A stretch of DNA of 34,146 nucleotides from Candidatus Uhrbacteria bacterium (GTDB lineage Bacteria > Patescibacteriota > Patescibacteriia > UBA9934): positions 1 to 34,146 of the forward strand of contig CAINGB010000003.1 of assembly GCA_903848275.1 (NCBI GenBank). The letters are read 5' to 3'. The position numbers and the translations under genes were made by a program. How positions within the stretch are numbered: position 1 is the first letter of the stretch; each line of letters begins with the position of its first letter. Below, piece by piece: positions 21,361 through 29,480 of the stretch. A model generated the notes under the pieces. The model searched no databases. It worked only from the letters and a program-made list of their open reading frames with translations, and had not been told where the DNA came from.

Positions 21361-24300
21361 ATGTCAATGCAATTTGATACCCTCAAATCCACCGACTTCG
21401 ACGCCATTCGCTTGCGCTTGGCCTCACCAGAAGTCATGCGTGAATGGTCTTACGGCGAAGTCAGCAAGCCAGAAACCATCAACTACCGCACCCAAAAGCC
21501 AGAAAAGCAGGGCTTGTTCGCCGAAGAAATTTTTGGCCCGTCCAAAGACTGGGAGTGTTACTGTGGTAAGTATAAGAAGATCCGTTATAAGGGCATCGTT
21601 TGTGACAAGTGTGGCGTGGAAGTCACCCAAGCCTCCGTTCGTCGTGAGCGCATGGGTCACATCGAATTGGCCGCTCCAGTCACTCACATTTGGTACCTCC
21701 GCGGCGTGCCAAGCAAAGTTGGTACTTTGCTCGACATGAGCGTGCAGCAGCTCGAAAAGGTCGTGTACTTTGCTAGCTTCATCGTGACCGACGTCAACGA
21801 AGAAGCCCGCGAACAGACCATCGAACAGGTTAAGGAAGAATACAAAGCTAAACGCAAGATGATCGAAGGCGAGAAGAAGCGCGACCTCGGCCGCTTGGAA
21901 GAAAAATTGGCCGCCGATCCTAAGTCTCTTGCTGTCGAAATCAGCCGTTTGGACGAAATCGCTGACGCCAAGCTCCTCGAACTCGAGTCAGATTTTGAGC
22001 AGGTGGACAAAGACTTGAAGGAAATCAAGCCTTTCAAAGTCATCAGCGAAGCCACCTATCACGACTGGTCCATGCGTTATGGCCACATTTTTGACGCCGG
22101 CATTGGTGCCGAAGCGCTCTTAAAGATGCTGAACCGCATCAACGTTCCAGAATCCATCGCTACTCTCACCAAAGAACTCGCCGAAACCTCCAGCAAAGCC
22201 AAGGCCGACCGTTACATGCGTCGCCTCAAGTTGCTCCACAGCTTGGAGAAGAACGTCATTTCCCCAGGTTGGATGATTTTGCGCGTTATCCCAGTTATTC
22301 CACCAGACTTGCGTCCAATGGTTCCACTTGATGGTGGCCGTTTCGCCACTTCTGACTTGAACGACTTGTACCGCCGCGTCATTAACCGCAACAATCGTTT
22401 GCGTCGTTTGCATAGTCTCAACGCTCCAGAAGTTATCAGCCGCAACGAAAAGCGCATGCTCCAGGAGGCCGTCGACGCTTTGATCGACAACAGCGCTCGC
22501 CAGAGCAAGACCGTTATTGCCGCCACCGGTAAGAAGCGCCAGCTCAAGTCCTTGGCCGACATCTTGAAGGGCAAGCAAGGCCGTTTCCGTCAGAACTTGC
22601 TCGGTAAGCGTATCGACTACTCCGGTCGTTCCGTTATTATCGTTGGTCCTCATCTTAAATTGAACCAGTGCGGTATCCCTAAAAAGATGGCGCTCGAACT
22701 TTTCCGTCCGTTCGTTATCAGCAAGCTCATCAGCCGCGAACACGTCCACAATATTCGCTCGGCTAACCGCTTCATTGAAGCCGATCGTCCAGAAGTTTGG
22801 GACATTTTGGAAGAAGTTACCAAGAAGAGCTACGTGCTGCTTAACCGCGCACCAACGCTCCACCGTTTGGGTATTCAGGCTTTCCAACCACAGTTGATTG
22901 AAGGCAAGGCCGTCCAAATCCACCCACTCGTTTGTGACGCTTACAACGCTGACTTCGACGGTGACCAAATGGCCGTCCACGTTCCGTTGACGGAGGAGGC
23001 ACAGCGCGAAGCTGCGGAACTGATGCTTTCTACCCGCAACTTGCTTAAGCCATCATTTGGTGGTCCAGTTGCTAACCCAGGTAAGGACATCGCTTGGGCC
23101 TGTTACTACATGACCATGACGCTCGACCAGCCAGATGAGAAAATCATCCGCGCCTACGCCGACGAAATGGAAGCTATCTACGCCTACGAAATCGGCCACA
23201 TCTTGCTCCAGACCTGGATCCGTTGCCGCGTGAAGGGCGTCCTCATGACCACCACCGTTGGCCGTATCATCGTCAACCAAAAGTTCCCAGACCGTATTGG
23301 CTACCAGAACGAGCAGATGGGTAAGAAGTCACTCGCCAACATCGTGCGCGACGTTTTGGAGTACTACGGCAGCGAATTCACCGCCGTCTTGCTCGACGAC
23401 TTGAAGGAACTCGGTTTCAAGTACGCCACTTTGTCTGGTTACTCGTGGGGTATGAAGGCTCTTCCCGATATTCCAGCCAAGCCAGCTTTGGTTGCGGAAG
23501 GTGACAAGCGCGTCCGCGAAATCGAAGACTTCTACGGCCAAGGTTTGCTCACCTCGAGCGAACGTCACGCCCAGATTGTTAAGGTTTGGACGGAAATCAA
23601 GGACCGCGTTGCCGAAAGCGCTAAGGGTCTCTTGCCGCTCGACTCCTCACCATCAACCATGATCGAATCCGGCGCCCGTGGTAGCTGGACCCAGATGACC
23701 CAGATGATCGGTATGATCGGTATGAAAGCCTCGCCGAGTGGTGAGATTATCGAGTTGCCGGTGAAGTCTTCCTTTAAAGAAGGTGTCTCCGTACTGGAAT
23801 TCTTCATTTCAAGCCACGGTACACGTAAGGGTCTAACCGACACCGCGCTCCGTACTGCCAACGCTGGTTACCTTACCCGCCGTTTGGTCGACGTGGCCCA
23901 AGACGTCGTGGTTCGCGAAGTCGACTGTGGTGATAGCCAAGGCGTGGTCTTGACTCACACCGAATCCGAAGAAATCGGTGAGCCATTACTCATCCGTATT
24001 CTCGGTCGTGTCGCTCTTTCTCCTATCCTCATCCCTGGTACGGCCACAGAACTCGTCGCTGCTGGTGAATTGATTACGGAAGAACATATTCGCTCCCTCA
24101 AGAAGAGCGAAAAGGCTAACGGTCCCTTGCCAGAAGCTCACGTTCGTTCCGTTATGACCTGCCGCATCCGTCGCGGTGTCTGTCAGAAGTGTTACGGCTA
24201 CGACCTCTCCTACAACAAGCTCAGCAAGCTCGGTGCCGCCGTCGGTATCATCGCTGCTCAATCAATCGGTGAGCCTGGTACTCAGCTTACTATGCGTACT

Positions 24301-25425
24301 TTCCACACTGGTGGTGTCGCAGGTAAAGACATTACTCAAGGTTTGCCGCGTGTTGAAGAGTTGTTCGAAGCTCGTATCCCTAAGCGCAAGGCCATCATGA
24401 CCGAAGTCGCTGGTATCGTGGAAATCGAAAAGTCGGAACGTTCCCTTACTCAGTCTGGCACGGGCAAGCAAATGCTCGACGTCACTCCAGGCCAGCGCGT
24501 GGTCAAAATTCAATTCTCCGGCTTCGAAGAAAAGGTCTTCTTGCTCGGTCGCGGCGCCAAGATTGCTGTCGCTGACGGCGCTCACGTCAAGAAGGGCGAA
24601 ATCATGGCCACTAAGTCCGACGGTCAGGTCGTTAAGGCGGACATCGGCGGTACCGTTAAGCTCGCCAAAACCTCACTTGCTATCACCCACGAGGCCACCA
24701 AGGTCCGCGAATATCTCATTCCACTTGGTTACACCCTCTACGTGAAGGACGGCGACGAGGTCAAGGCTGGTGACGTGCTAACTGACGGTCACTTGGACTT
24801 GCAAGCCCTCTTCAAGTTCCAGGGCAAGGACGCTGTGCAGAAGTATTTGTCCAAGGAAATCCAGTTCATCTACTCCTCCCAGGGTCAGAAGCTCAACAAC
24901 AAGCACATCGAAATCATCGTCAAACAAATGTTCAGCCGCGTCCGCGTGCTCGACCCAGGTGACACGGATCTGTTGCCAGGCGAGATTGTGGAAAAGTCTT
25001 CTCTCTACGACGAACAAGAGAAGGCGGAGAACGCTGGCGGCAAGCTAGCCCAGTTCGAAGAGTTGTTCCTCGGTATCACCAAGGTCTCCCTCTCCACCGA
25101 ATCATGGTTGTCTAGCGCTTCCTTCCAAGAAACTGCCAAGGTGCTCATCAACGCTTCCATGACCGGAAAAGTCGATCACTTGGCCGGCCTCAAGGAGAAC
25201 GTTATCATCGGCCGCCTCATCCCAGCCGGTACCGGCTTCGGTGACAACGCCGTGAGCTTCGTGGAAGAAACTCGTCGCCTCAATAAGCGCGACGTCCCCG
25301 TCATCGACGAACTTCCCGTCACTTCCGTGGACGACATCGTGATCGCGGATCAGATCGTAGCCGACGGCCCCAAGGTCGCCTCCATGGTCGCCGACGACAC
25401 GACGCCAGTTGCGGATAAGGAGTAA
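21361..25425 (+). CDS. rpoC: DNA-directed RNA polymerase subunit beta'
   Basis: The 1354-aa product has the N-terminal zinc-binding CYCGKYKKIRYKGIVCDKCG, the lid/rudder region with RFRQNLLGKRIDYSGRSVIIVGP, and the catalytic NADFDGDQ (529-536) holding the Mg2+ triad. The trigger-loop region is present, as are the second zinc site (CRIRRGVCQKC) and the IIAAQSIGEPGTQLTMRTFHTGG bridge-helix-following segment. A coiled-coil-like insert at about residues 150-220 is charged. The ATG is 9 nt after rpoB with no Shine-Dalgarno. A terminator follows the TAA. Confidence 0.98.
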   Translation: MSMQFDTLKSTDFDAIRLRLASPEVMREWSYGEVSKPETINYRTQKPEKQGLFAEEIFGPSKDWECYCGKYKKIRYKGIVCDKCGVEVTQASVRRERMGHIELAAPVTHIWYLRGVPSKVGTLLDMSVQQLEKVVYFASFIVTDVNEEAREQTIEQVKEEYKAKRKMIEGEKKRDLGRLEEKLAADPKSLAVEISRLDEIADAKLLELESDFEQVDKDLKEIKPFKVISEATYHDWSMRYGHIFDAGIGAEALLKMLNRINVPESIATLTKELAETSSKAKADRYMRRLKLLHSLEKNVISPGWMILRVIPVIPPDLRPMVPLDGGRFATSDLNDLYRRVINRNNRLRRLHSLNAPEVISRNEKRMLQEAVDALIDNSARQSKTVIAATGKKRQLKSLADILKGKQGRFRQNLLGKRIDYSGRSVIIVGPHLKLNQCGIPKKMALELFRPFVISKLISREHVHNIRSANRFIEADRPEVWDILEEVTKKSYVLLNRAPTLHRLGIQAFQPQLIEGKAVQIHPLVCDAYNADFDGDQMAVHVPLTEEAQREAAELMLSTRNLLKPSFGGPVANPGKDIAWACYYMTMTLDQPDEKIIRAYADEMEAIYAYEIGHILLQTWIRCRVKGVLMTTTVGRIIVNQKFPDRIGYQNEQMGKKSLANIVRDVLEYYGSEFTAVLLDDLKELGFKYATLSGYSWGMKALPDIPAKPALVAEGDKRVREIEDFYGQGLLTSSERHAQIVKVWTEIKDRVAESAKGLLPLDSSPSTMIESGARGSWTQMTQMIGMIGMKASPSGEIIELPVKSSFKEGVSVLEFFISSHGTRKGLTDTALRTANAGYLTRRLVDVAQDVVVREVDCGDSQGVVLTHTESEEIGEPLLIRILGRVALSPILIPGTATELVAAGELITEEHIRSLKKSEKANGPLPEAHVRSVMTCRIRRGVCQKCYGYDLSYNKLSKLGAAVGIIAAQSIGEPGTQLTMRTFHTGGVAGKDITQGLPRVEELFEARIPKRKAIMTEVAGIVEIEKSERSLTQSGTGKQMLDVTPGQRVVKIQFSGFEEKVFLLGRGAKIAVADGAHVKKGEIMATKSDGQVVKADIGGTVKLAKTSLAITHEATKVREYLIPLGYTLYVKDGDEVKAGDVLTDGHLDLQALFKFQGKDAVQKYLSKEIQFIYSSQGQKLNNKHIEIIVKQMFSRVRVLDPGDTDLLPGEIVEKSSLYDEQEKAENAGGKLAQFEELFLGITKVSLSTESWLSSASFQETAKVLINASMTGKVDHLAGLKENVIIGRLIPAGTGFGDNAVSFVEETRRLNKRDVPVIDELPVTSVDDIVIADQIVADGPKVASMVADDTTPVADKE

Positions 25426-25437
25426 AAGTTAAGAGTT

Positions 25438-25470
25438 ATAAAAGAGGCTAGTATTAGCCTCTTTTATAGT
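25438..25470. terminator. Terminator of rpoBC
   Basis: ATAAAAGAGGCTA (25438-25450) pairs perfectly with TAGCCTCTTTTAT (25455-25467) around GTAT. The A-rich and T-rich arms make it usable in both directions. Confidence 0.9.
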
Positions 25471-25506
25471 AATAGGCAGAGCTGCTACGTCCCACTACGA
25501 AATCAA

Positions 25507-25515
25507 TGTTATACT
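25507..25515 (+). promoter_or_regulatory. Promoter of the DHH-Nudix-ruvC unit, probably leaderless
   Basis: TGT-TATACT is an extended -10 box ending 9 bases before the ATG at 25525. No clear -35 box is present. Confidence 0.6.
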
Positions 25516-25524
25516 CAGTGTATT

Positions 25525-26460
25525 ATGCCTGCATCTCTACTAGTGACAAGTTACGTCAATCCCGATCTCGATGGCGTAGCTGGCGCTGTTGCCTATGGTG
25601 AATTTCTAGCTCAGACCAATCAAGAGAATACAGTAGCTTTTATAGGTGAATTACATCAAGAGACTAAATTTGTACTCAATTATTTCTCTTTGCAGCATCC
25701 ACTTATTATTGATAATACTGATAGCTTCGACCAAATAATCCTAGTAGACTCAAGCGATCTCGCCGCACTTGAAGGGCATATCAACCCAGCCAAGGTTATA
25801 GAAATAATCGACCATCGCAGCCTTCACGAAACAGACAAATTTAGCAACGCTAAATCACAAATTGAACTCGTTGGTGCCGCCGCTACCTTAGTCGCCGAGC
25901 GTTTCATGAACAGCCACATCGTACTTTCGAAATCCTCAGCAATCTTGCTCTATAGCGCTATCATCTCTAATACCCTAAACTTCAAAGGTAGTATTACTAC
26001 CGAGCGCGATCGTTTTGCCGCTACCTATCTCAATAACATAGCCGAGCTACCATCTGATTATTGGCGTCAATTATTTACTGCTAAATCAGATCTTTCTGGT
26101 TCAAAACTTAAAGCCACACTAGCTGGAGATTTTGCCACTTTCAGTATTAATAACAATAGGTTGGGCATTGCTCAAGTAGAAGTCATGAACGTCAAACAGT
26201 TAATCGCCTCACGTGTAGCCGAGATCACTGAAGCTCTCACCGGACTACAATCTGACAACTCATTAGACTTTATTTTCCTTAATCTTTTAGATCTAGAAAC
26301 AGGAACTAATTATTTAGTCACTTCAGATTTGAATACTCAAGCATTGCTCTCATCGGTTTTCAGCGCAAGTTTTGCTAATTGTGTTGCTCTGAATAATCCT
26401 CCACTGATGCGTAAACAAATCGTCCCACTTATCAAAGCTGAATTAGAATTAAACAGTTAA
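25525..26460 (+). CDS. DHH-family phosphoesterase, PpaC/Prune-like
   Basis: The 311-aa product shows the family II pyrophosphatase/exopolyphosphatase layout: NPDLDGVAGA (metal-binding D-x-D), ILVDSSD, EIIDHRS and GAAATLVAERF. SAIISNTLNFKGSITTERD then corresponds to the S-x-I-x-S-D-T-x-x-x-K-S segment. The DHH motif reads DHR, as in eukaryotic Prune, which acts on short polyphosphates and some nucleotides. The C-terminal DHHA2 region is degenerate. It probably hydrolyses pyrophosphate or a related phosphate ester with Mn2+ in the cytoplasm. The gene is AT-rich compared with rpoBC. It overlaps nothing, and the Nudix fusion follows after 2 nt. Confidence 0.8.
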   Translation: MPASLLVTSYVNPDLDGVAGAVAYGEFLAQTNQENTVAFIGELHQETKFVLNYFSLQHPLIIDNTDSFDQIILVDSSDLAALEGHINPAKVIEIIDHRSLHETDKFSNAKSQIELVGAAATLVAERFMNSHIVLSKSSAILLYSAIISNTLNFKGSITTERDRFAATYLNNIAELPSDYWRQLFTAKSDLSGSKLKATLAGDFATFSINNNRLGIAQVEVMNVKQLIASRVAEITEALTGLQSDNSLDFIFLNLLDLETGTNYLVTSDLNTQALLSSVFSASFANCVALNNPPLMRKQIVPLIKAELELNS

Positions 26461-26462
26461 TT

Positions 26463-27788
26463 ATGGGCATAGATAAACCAAGTCCTAACGAAGCAGCACC
26501 AAAAAATCCTGAAAATATGGAAACTGTAAAATATAAAGGCAAATTATTTGAAGTAATTTCTGAACAAGTAGAAATTGATGGTCGAATCATGCATTTTGAA
26601 AAAGTGCGTCGCAGCCCAGGTGTTCGTCTGATTATTGGTGACGGTCAGGGCAATATCATGCTAACGCGTGAATTCAGACGTGAACTTAATAAATTCGACT
26701 ATCGTTTACCAGGTGGCAAAGTCTTCGACTCACTTGATGAATTCAATAGTTTTAAATCTCAAGGTGGAGACTTAATGATCAAAGCTAAAGAAGCCGCTAT
26801 TAAAGAGGCAAAGGAAGAAACTGGATTCACACCCTCTTCTCTTACTCATTATTCAACGTCACAGTTGGGCGCTACGGTCGAGTGGGATCTCCACTATTTT
26901 ATGGGCACGGTCGACCGTTCGGAGGGTAAAGCCCAAGAATTAGAGCTGGGAGAAAATATTGAAGTCACTTGGTTTTCAGAAGAGCAAGTTAAAAAAATGA
27001 TTCTCGATGCTACTACATTTTCCGAAGAGCGCAGCGTCGCTGCTTTAGTAAGATTCTTCAATCAACCTGAAACCAGCCACGAATCACAAGCCAAGAGTGA
27101 AGGCACTCTTTTAGCTGATGCAATTACCGAACGAGGATTGGGTAGTATTCGTTTACGAACAAAAAATCTTGCATCTTTAGCTCGTATTTCCGACGTCATT
27201 TTCGTTGGTTCGTCATTAGTTGGTAAGACTACATTAGTCGACTCAGTCAGAGCTGCCGTAGCCACCAATCCTGAGTTAGCTACTATATTTCAAATTCCAA
27301 AAAGAATAATAACTAGGCCAGAACGCGCTAATGACAATTTAGTAGAAAATACATTCGTCGGCAACGAAATATTTAATTCCATGGTCGAACATGGTGAAAT
27401 CGGAGTGCATTGGGTCAGGAAGATGGAGGGAAATCGTCAGGAACAATATGGCTTTTTAGCCACAGACAAAGACAAAATACCAGTTTTATCAGGAAATAAC
27501 GCTATTATTAACAACAAAGAAAGTGTCTCGCCGGCATCATTGTTACCCGAGGCATTAATTATCGCTGTTTATAGTCCTGAGGACGTTCGTAAGGAAAGAA
27601 TGCAACAACGCTCTCCAGACTTATTAGCAGAAAAACCGGAAGAAGCTAGATACCGTCTAGCTGATCGAGCGATTAGCATGTACCCAGAAGCTCATATTAT
27701 TATTAAAAATTTCGGACGCTATCAAGATGAGACTCGAGACGATACTGCTCAATTATTTGCTTTATTAGCAAAGTTGAAATCGAAGTAG
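26463..27788 (+). CDS. Nudix hydrolase fused to a PhnN/guanylate-kinase-like P-loop kinase
   Basis: The 441-aa product has two parts. Residues ~20-200 are a Nudix domain of the ADP-sugar pyrophosphatase style: REFRRELNKFDYRLPGG, then E110-AAIKEAKEETGF-122. The catalytic glutamates E115, E118 and E119 are present. The loop after G84-G85 is about 13 residues longer than the classic box, its first Glu is not in the usual place, and the Arg is Lys. Residues ~240-441 form a P-loop kinase: GSSLVGKT (249-256), RIITRPER, MVEHGEIGVHWV, and a late R-x-x-x-R-S lid-like stretch. This resembles ribose 1,5-bisphosphokinase PhnN or guanylate kinase. I know no standard enzyme with this fusion. The gene is AT-rich and lies between the DHH enzyme and ruvC. 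Confidence 0.78.
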   Translation: MGIDKPSPNEAAPKNPENMETVKYKGKLFEVISEQVEIDGRIMHFEKVRRSPGVRLIIGDGQGNIMLTREFRRELNKFDYRLPGGKVFDSLDEFNSFKSQGGDLMIKAKEAAIKEAKEETGFTPSSLTHYSTSQLGATVEWDLHYFMGTVDRSEGKAQELELGENIEVTWFSEEQVKKMILDATTFSEERSVAALVRFFNQPETSHESQAKSEGTLLADAITERGLGSIRLRTKNLASLARISDVIFVGSSLVGKTTLVDSVRAAVATNPELATIFQIPKRIITRPERANDNLVENTFVGNEIFNSMVEHGEIGVHWVRKMEGNRQEQYGFLATDKDKIPVLSGNNAIINNKESVSPASLLPEALIIAVYSPEDVRKERMQQRSPDLLAEKPEEARYRLADRAISMYPEAHIIIKNFGRYQDETRDDTAQLFALLAKLKSK

Positions 27789-27793
27789 GGCCT

Positions 27794-28273
27794 ATGCCCC
27801 AACAATCTAAACCCACCCGCATTCTCGGCCTCGACCCGGGTTATGGTCGCCTCGGTTACGGCGTCATTGAGGGGAGTACTGCCCTCGGCTTCGGCGTGAT
27901 TACTACGAGTAAGGACCGAACAGTGGGGGAGCGGTTGGCCGAAATTGCGGCCGATATTCGCGTGTTGTTCGCCAAGTACCAGCCCGACGTAGTCAGCATC
28001 GAGGCGCTATTTTTCAGTAAATCCGTTACCACCGCGTTAAAAGTGGCGGAAGTGCGGGGTGTCCTGTTATTATTGGCGGAGGAACATGGTGCGGTTGTAG
28101 TCGAGGTTAAACCAAACGAGGTCAAGCTCGCTATCACGGGCTACGGCAAGGCGGACAAGAAGCAGGTCACCGCCATGGTCCGCACCGTCTTCAAACTCAA
28201 AGCTGGCCCCAAGATCGACGATGCTGCCGACGCCCTGGCCATTGCCTGGACGGCCTTGAATCGCCGAGTCTAG
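27794..28273 (+). CDS. ruvC: Holliday junction resolvase RuvC
   Basis: The 159-aa product has the RuvC RNase H-like fold: ILGLDPGYGRLGYGVIE with D14, SIEALFF with E70, and KIDDAADALAIAW with D143 and D146, the four acidic metal ligands. It cuts Holliday junctions. It follows the Nudix-kinase gene after 5 nt with only a weak AGGG upstream. It is much more GC-rich than the two genes before it and ddl after it. ruvA and ruvB are not in the window. It may be read from the DHH promoter. Confidence 0.95.
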   Translation: MPQQSKPTRILGLDPGYGRLGYGVIEGSTALGFGVITTSKDRTVGERLAEIAADIRVLFAKYQPDVVSIEALFFSKSVTTALKVAEVRGVLLLLAEEHGAVVVEVKPNEVKLAITGYGKADKKQVTAMVRTVFKLKAGPKIDDAADALAIAWTALNRRV

Positions 28274-28283
28274 TGGTGAATAC

Positions 28284-28314
28284 CCCTGGGATATAAACCA
28301 GGGATATTCCCAGG
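28284..28314 (+). other. Two alternative hairpins after ruvC
   Basis: CCTGGGATAT (28285-28294) can pair with ATATTCCCAGG (28304-28314), with one bulge. Alternatively CCCTGG (28284-28289) can pair with CCAGGG (28298-28303). The two folds exclude each other, and GGGATAT is present twice. No T-run follows. It may be a weak terminator or a processing site between ruvC and ddl. Confidence 0.4.
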
Positions 28315-28346
28315 CCTGCAAACATTGATCGATTACGAGTCTAGCC

Positions 28347-28375
28347 TTGAGATTAAGGTCGAAAGATTGTATTCT
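28347..28375 (+). promoter_or_regulatory. ddl promoter, probably leaderless
   Basis: TTGAGA (28347-28352), 17 bp, TATTCT (28370-28375). The -10 ends 8 bases before the ATG at 28384, so the transcript should start at or next to the start codon. Confidence 0.65.
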
Positions 28376-28383
28376 TATACAGT

Positions 28384-29472
28384 ATGAAATCAGAACAGAT
28401 TAAACTGTTTATAGAAAGATTTGGGAAAGAAGCATTAAACGTCGGCATAATTTTCGGTGGCGCTTCGGTTGAACACGAGGTTTCATTATGGTCGGCTCAG
28501 AATGTCATGAAAGCTTGTTTAGAAGCAGGGCACAGTGTACTTTTGATTTATGTTAAAAAAGACGGCTCCTGGCATTATACTACCGACTTCAAAGATTTAT
28601 TTACTACAGCTTCCTCAACAGAATTAGCGGAGAAGATACAGGCTCTAGCCACGTCTCAAGTTTCGATTATTCCAGGTTCAGGTTTTGAGGTAGGCGAGTC
28701 ATTGCTGGCCATTGATGTTATTTTCCCAGTTATACACGGCACGACAGGGGAGGACGGTGTCCTGCAGGGTTGCCTCGAAGTTTCGACTATTCCCTATGTC
28801 GGTTGCGGGGTTTCTGCCTCAGCTATTGGTATGGACAAGGTAGTTACCAAAATTCTTGCGGCTCAAGCAGGTATCCCAGTCGCCAAATATTTAGTCGCCA
28901 CACCAAATCTAATACCAACTTATGCAGACGCTATTAATGAATTAGGCCTGCCGTTATTCGTAAAGCCAGCCTCTCTCGGTTCGTCAGTTGGCGTCACCAA
29001 GGTTAGAAACGAAGCAGAATTTGTAGCAGCTATAGAAACTGCTTTAACTCTAGATTCAAAAGTTCTGATCGAAGAGGGGATCATCGGTCGAGAAACCGAG
29101 TGCGGAATTTTGGAGGCGGATGAATTAATAGCTTCTGGTGTCGGCGAAGTGGCGACTACTCACGACTTCTACTCTTACGAGGCAAAATATCTCGATGAGA
29201 AAGGGGTTACAATCTCCCTACCAGCTATGATTCCAGATGAAGCTAAGAAAATTATTCAGCAATACGCTCTAACTCTTGCTAGTGTTATTGGAGTACGAGG
29301 ATTATCTCGCGTCGACTTTTTCTATTCCGCTAAGGGCGAAGTTATTTTAAACGAAATCAATACCATGCCCGGCTTCACAGCTCTGAGTATGTATCCGATG
29401 CTGTGGAAGCAGGAGGGTTATACAAGTATTGACCTTATCAATACTCTGCTCAACAGTTCGTTGAAACGCTAG
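28384..29472 (+). CDS. ddl: D-alanine--D-alanine ligase
   Basis: The 362-aa product is an ATP-grasp ligase that makes D-Ala-D-Ala for peptidoglycan. Visible motifs are the N-terminal IIFGGASVEHEVSLWSA, the HGTTGEDGVLQG loop, FVKPASLGSSVGVTKV (ATP binding), EEGIIGRETECGIL, and the C-terminal metal/substrate segment NEINTMPGFTALSMYPMLW. The length and order are standard. The gene is AT-rich, like the DHH and Nudix genes and unlike ruvC and the CCA enzyme on either side. No Shine-Dalgarno is present. The CCA gene starts 8 nt after the stop. Confidence 0.96.
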   Translation: MKSEQIKLFIERFGKEALNVGIIFGGASVEHEVSLWSAQNVMKACLEAGHSVLLIYVKKDGSWHYTTDFKDLFTTASSTELAEKIQALATSQVSIIPGSGFEVGESLLAIDVIFPVIHGTTGEDGVLQGCLEVSTIPYVGCGVSASAIGMDKVVTKILAAQAGIPVAKYLVATPNLIPTYADAINELGLPLFVKPASLGSSVGVTKVRNEAEFVAAIETALTLDSKVLIEEGIIGRETECGILEADELIASGVGEVATTHDFYSYEAKYLDEKGVTISLPAMIPDEAKKIIQQYALTLASVIGVRGLSRVDFFYSAKGEVILNEINTMPGFTALSMYPMLWKQEGYTSIDLINTLLNSSLKR

Positions 29473-29480
29473 AGTTTATT

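Noticed and set aside
22120-22980. 286-aa minus-strand ORF inside rpoC
   Set aside because: It is antisense to the conserved catalytic region of rpoC, with composition typical of a shadow frame.
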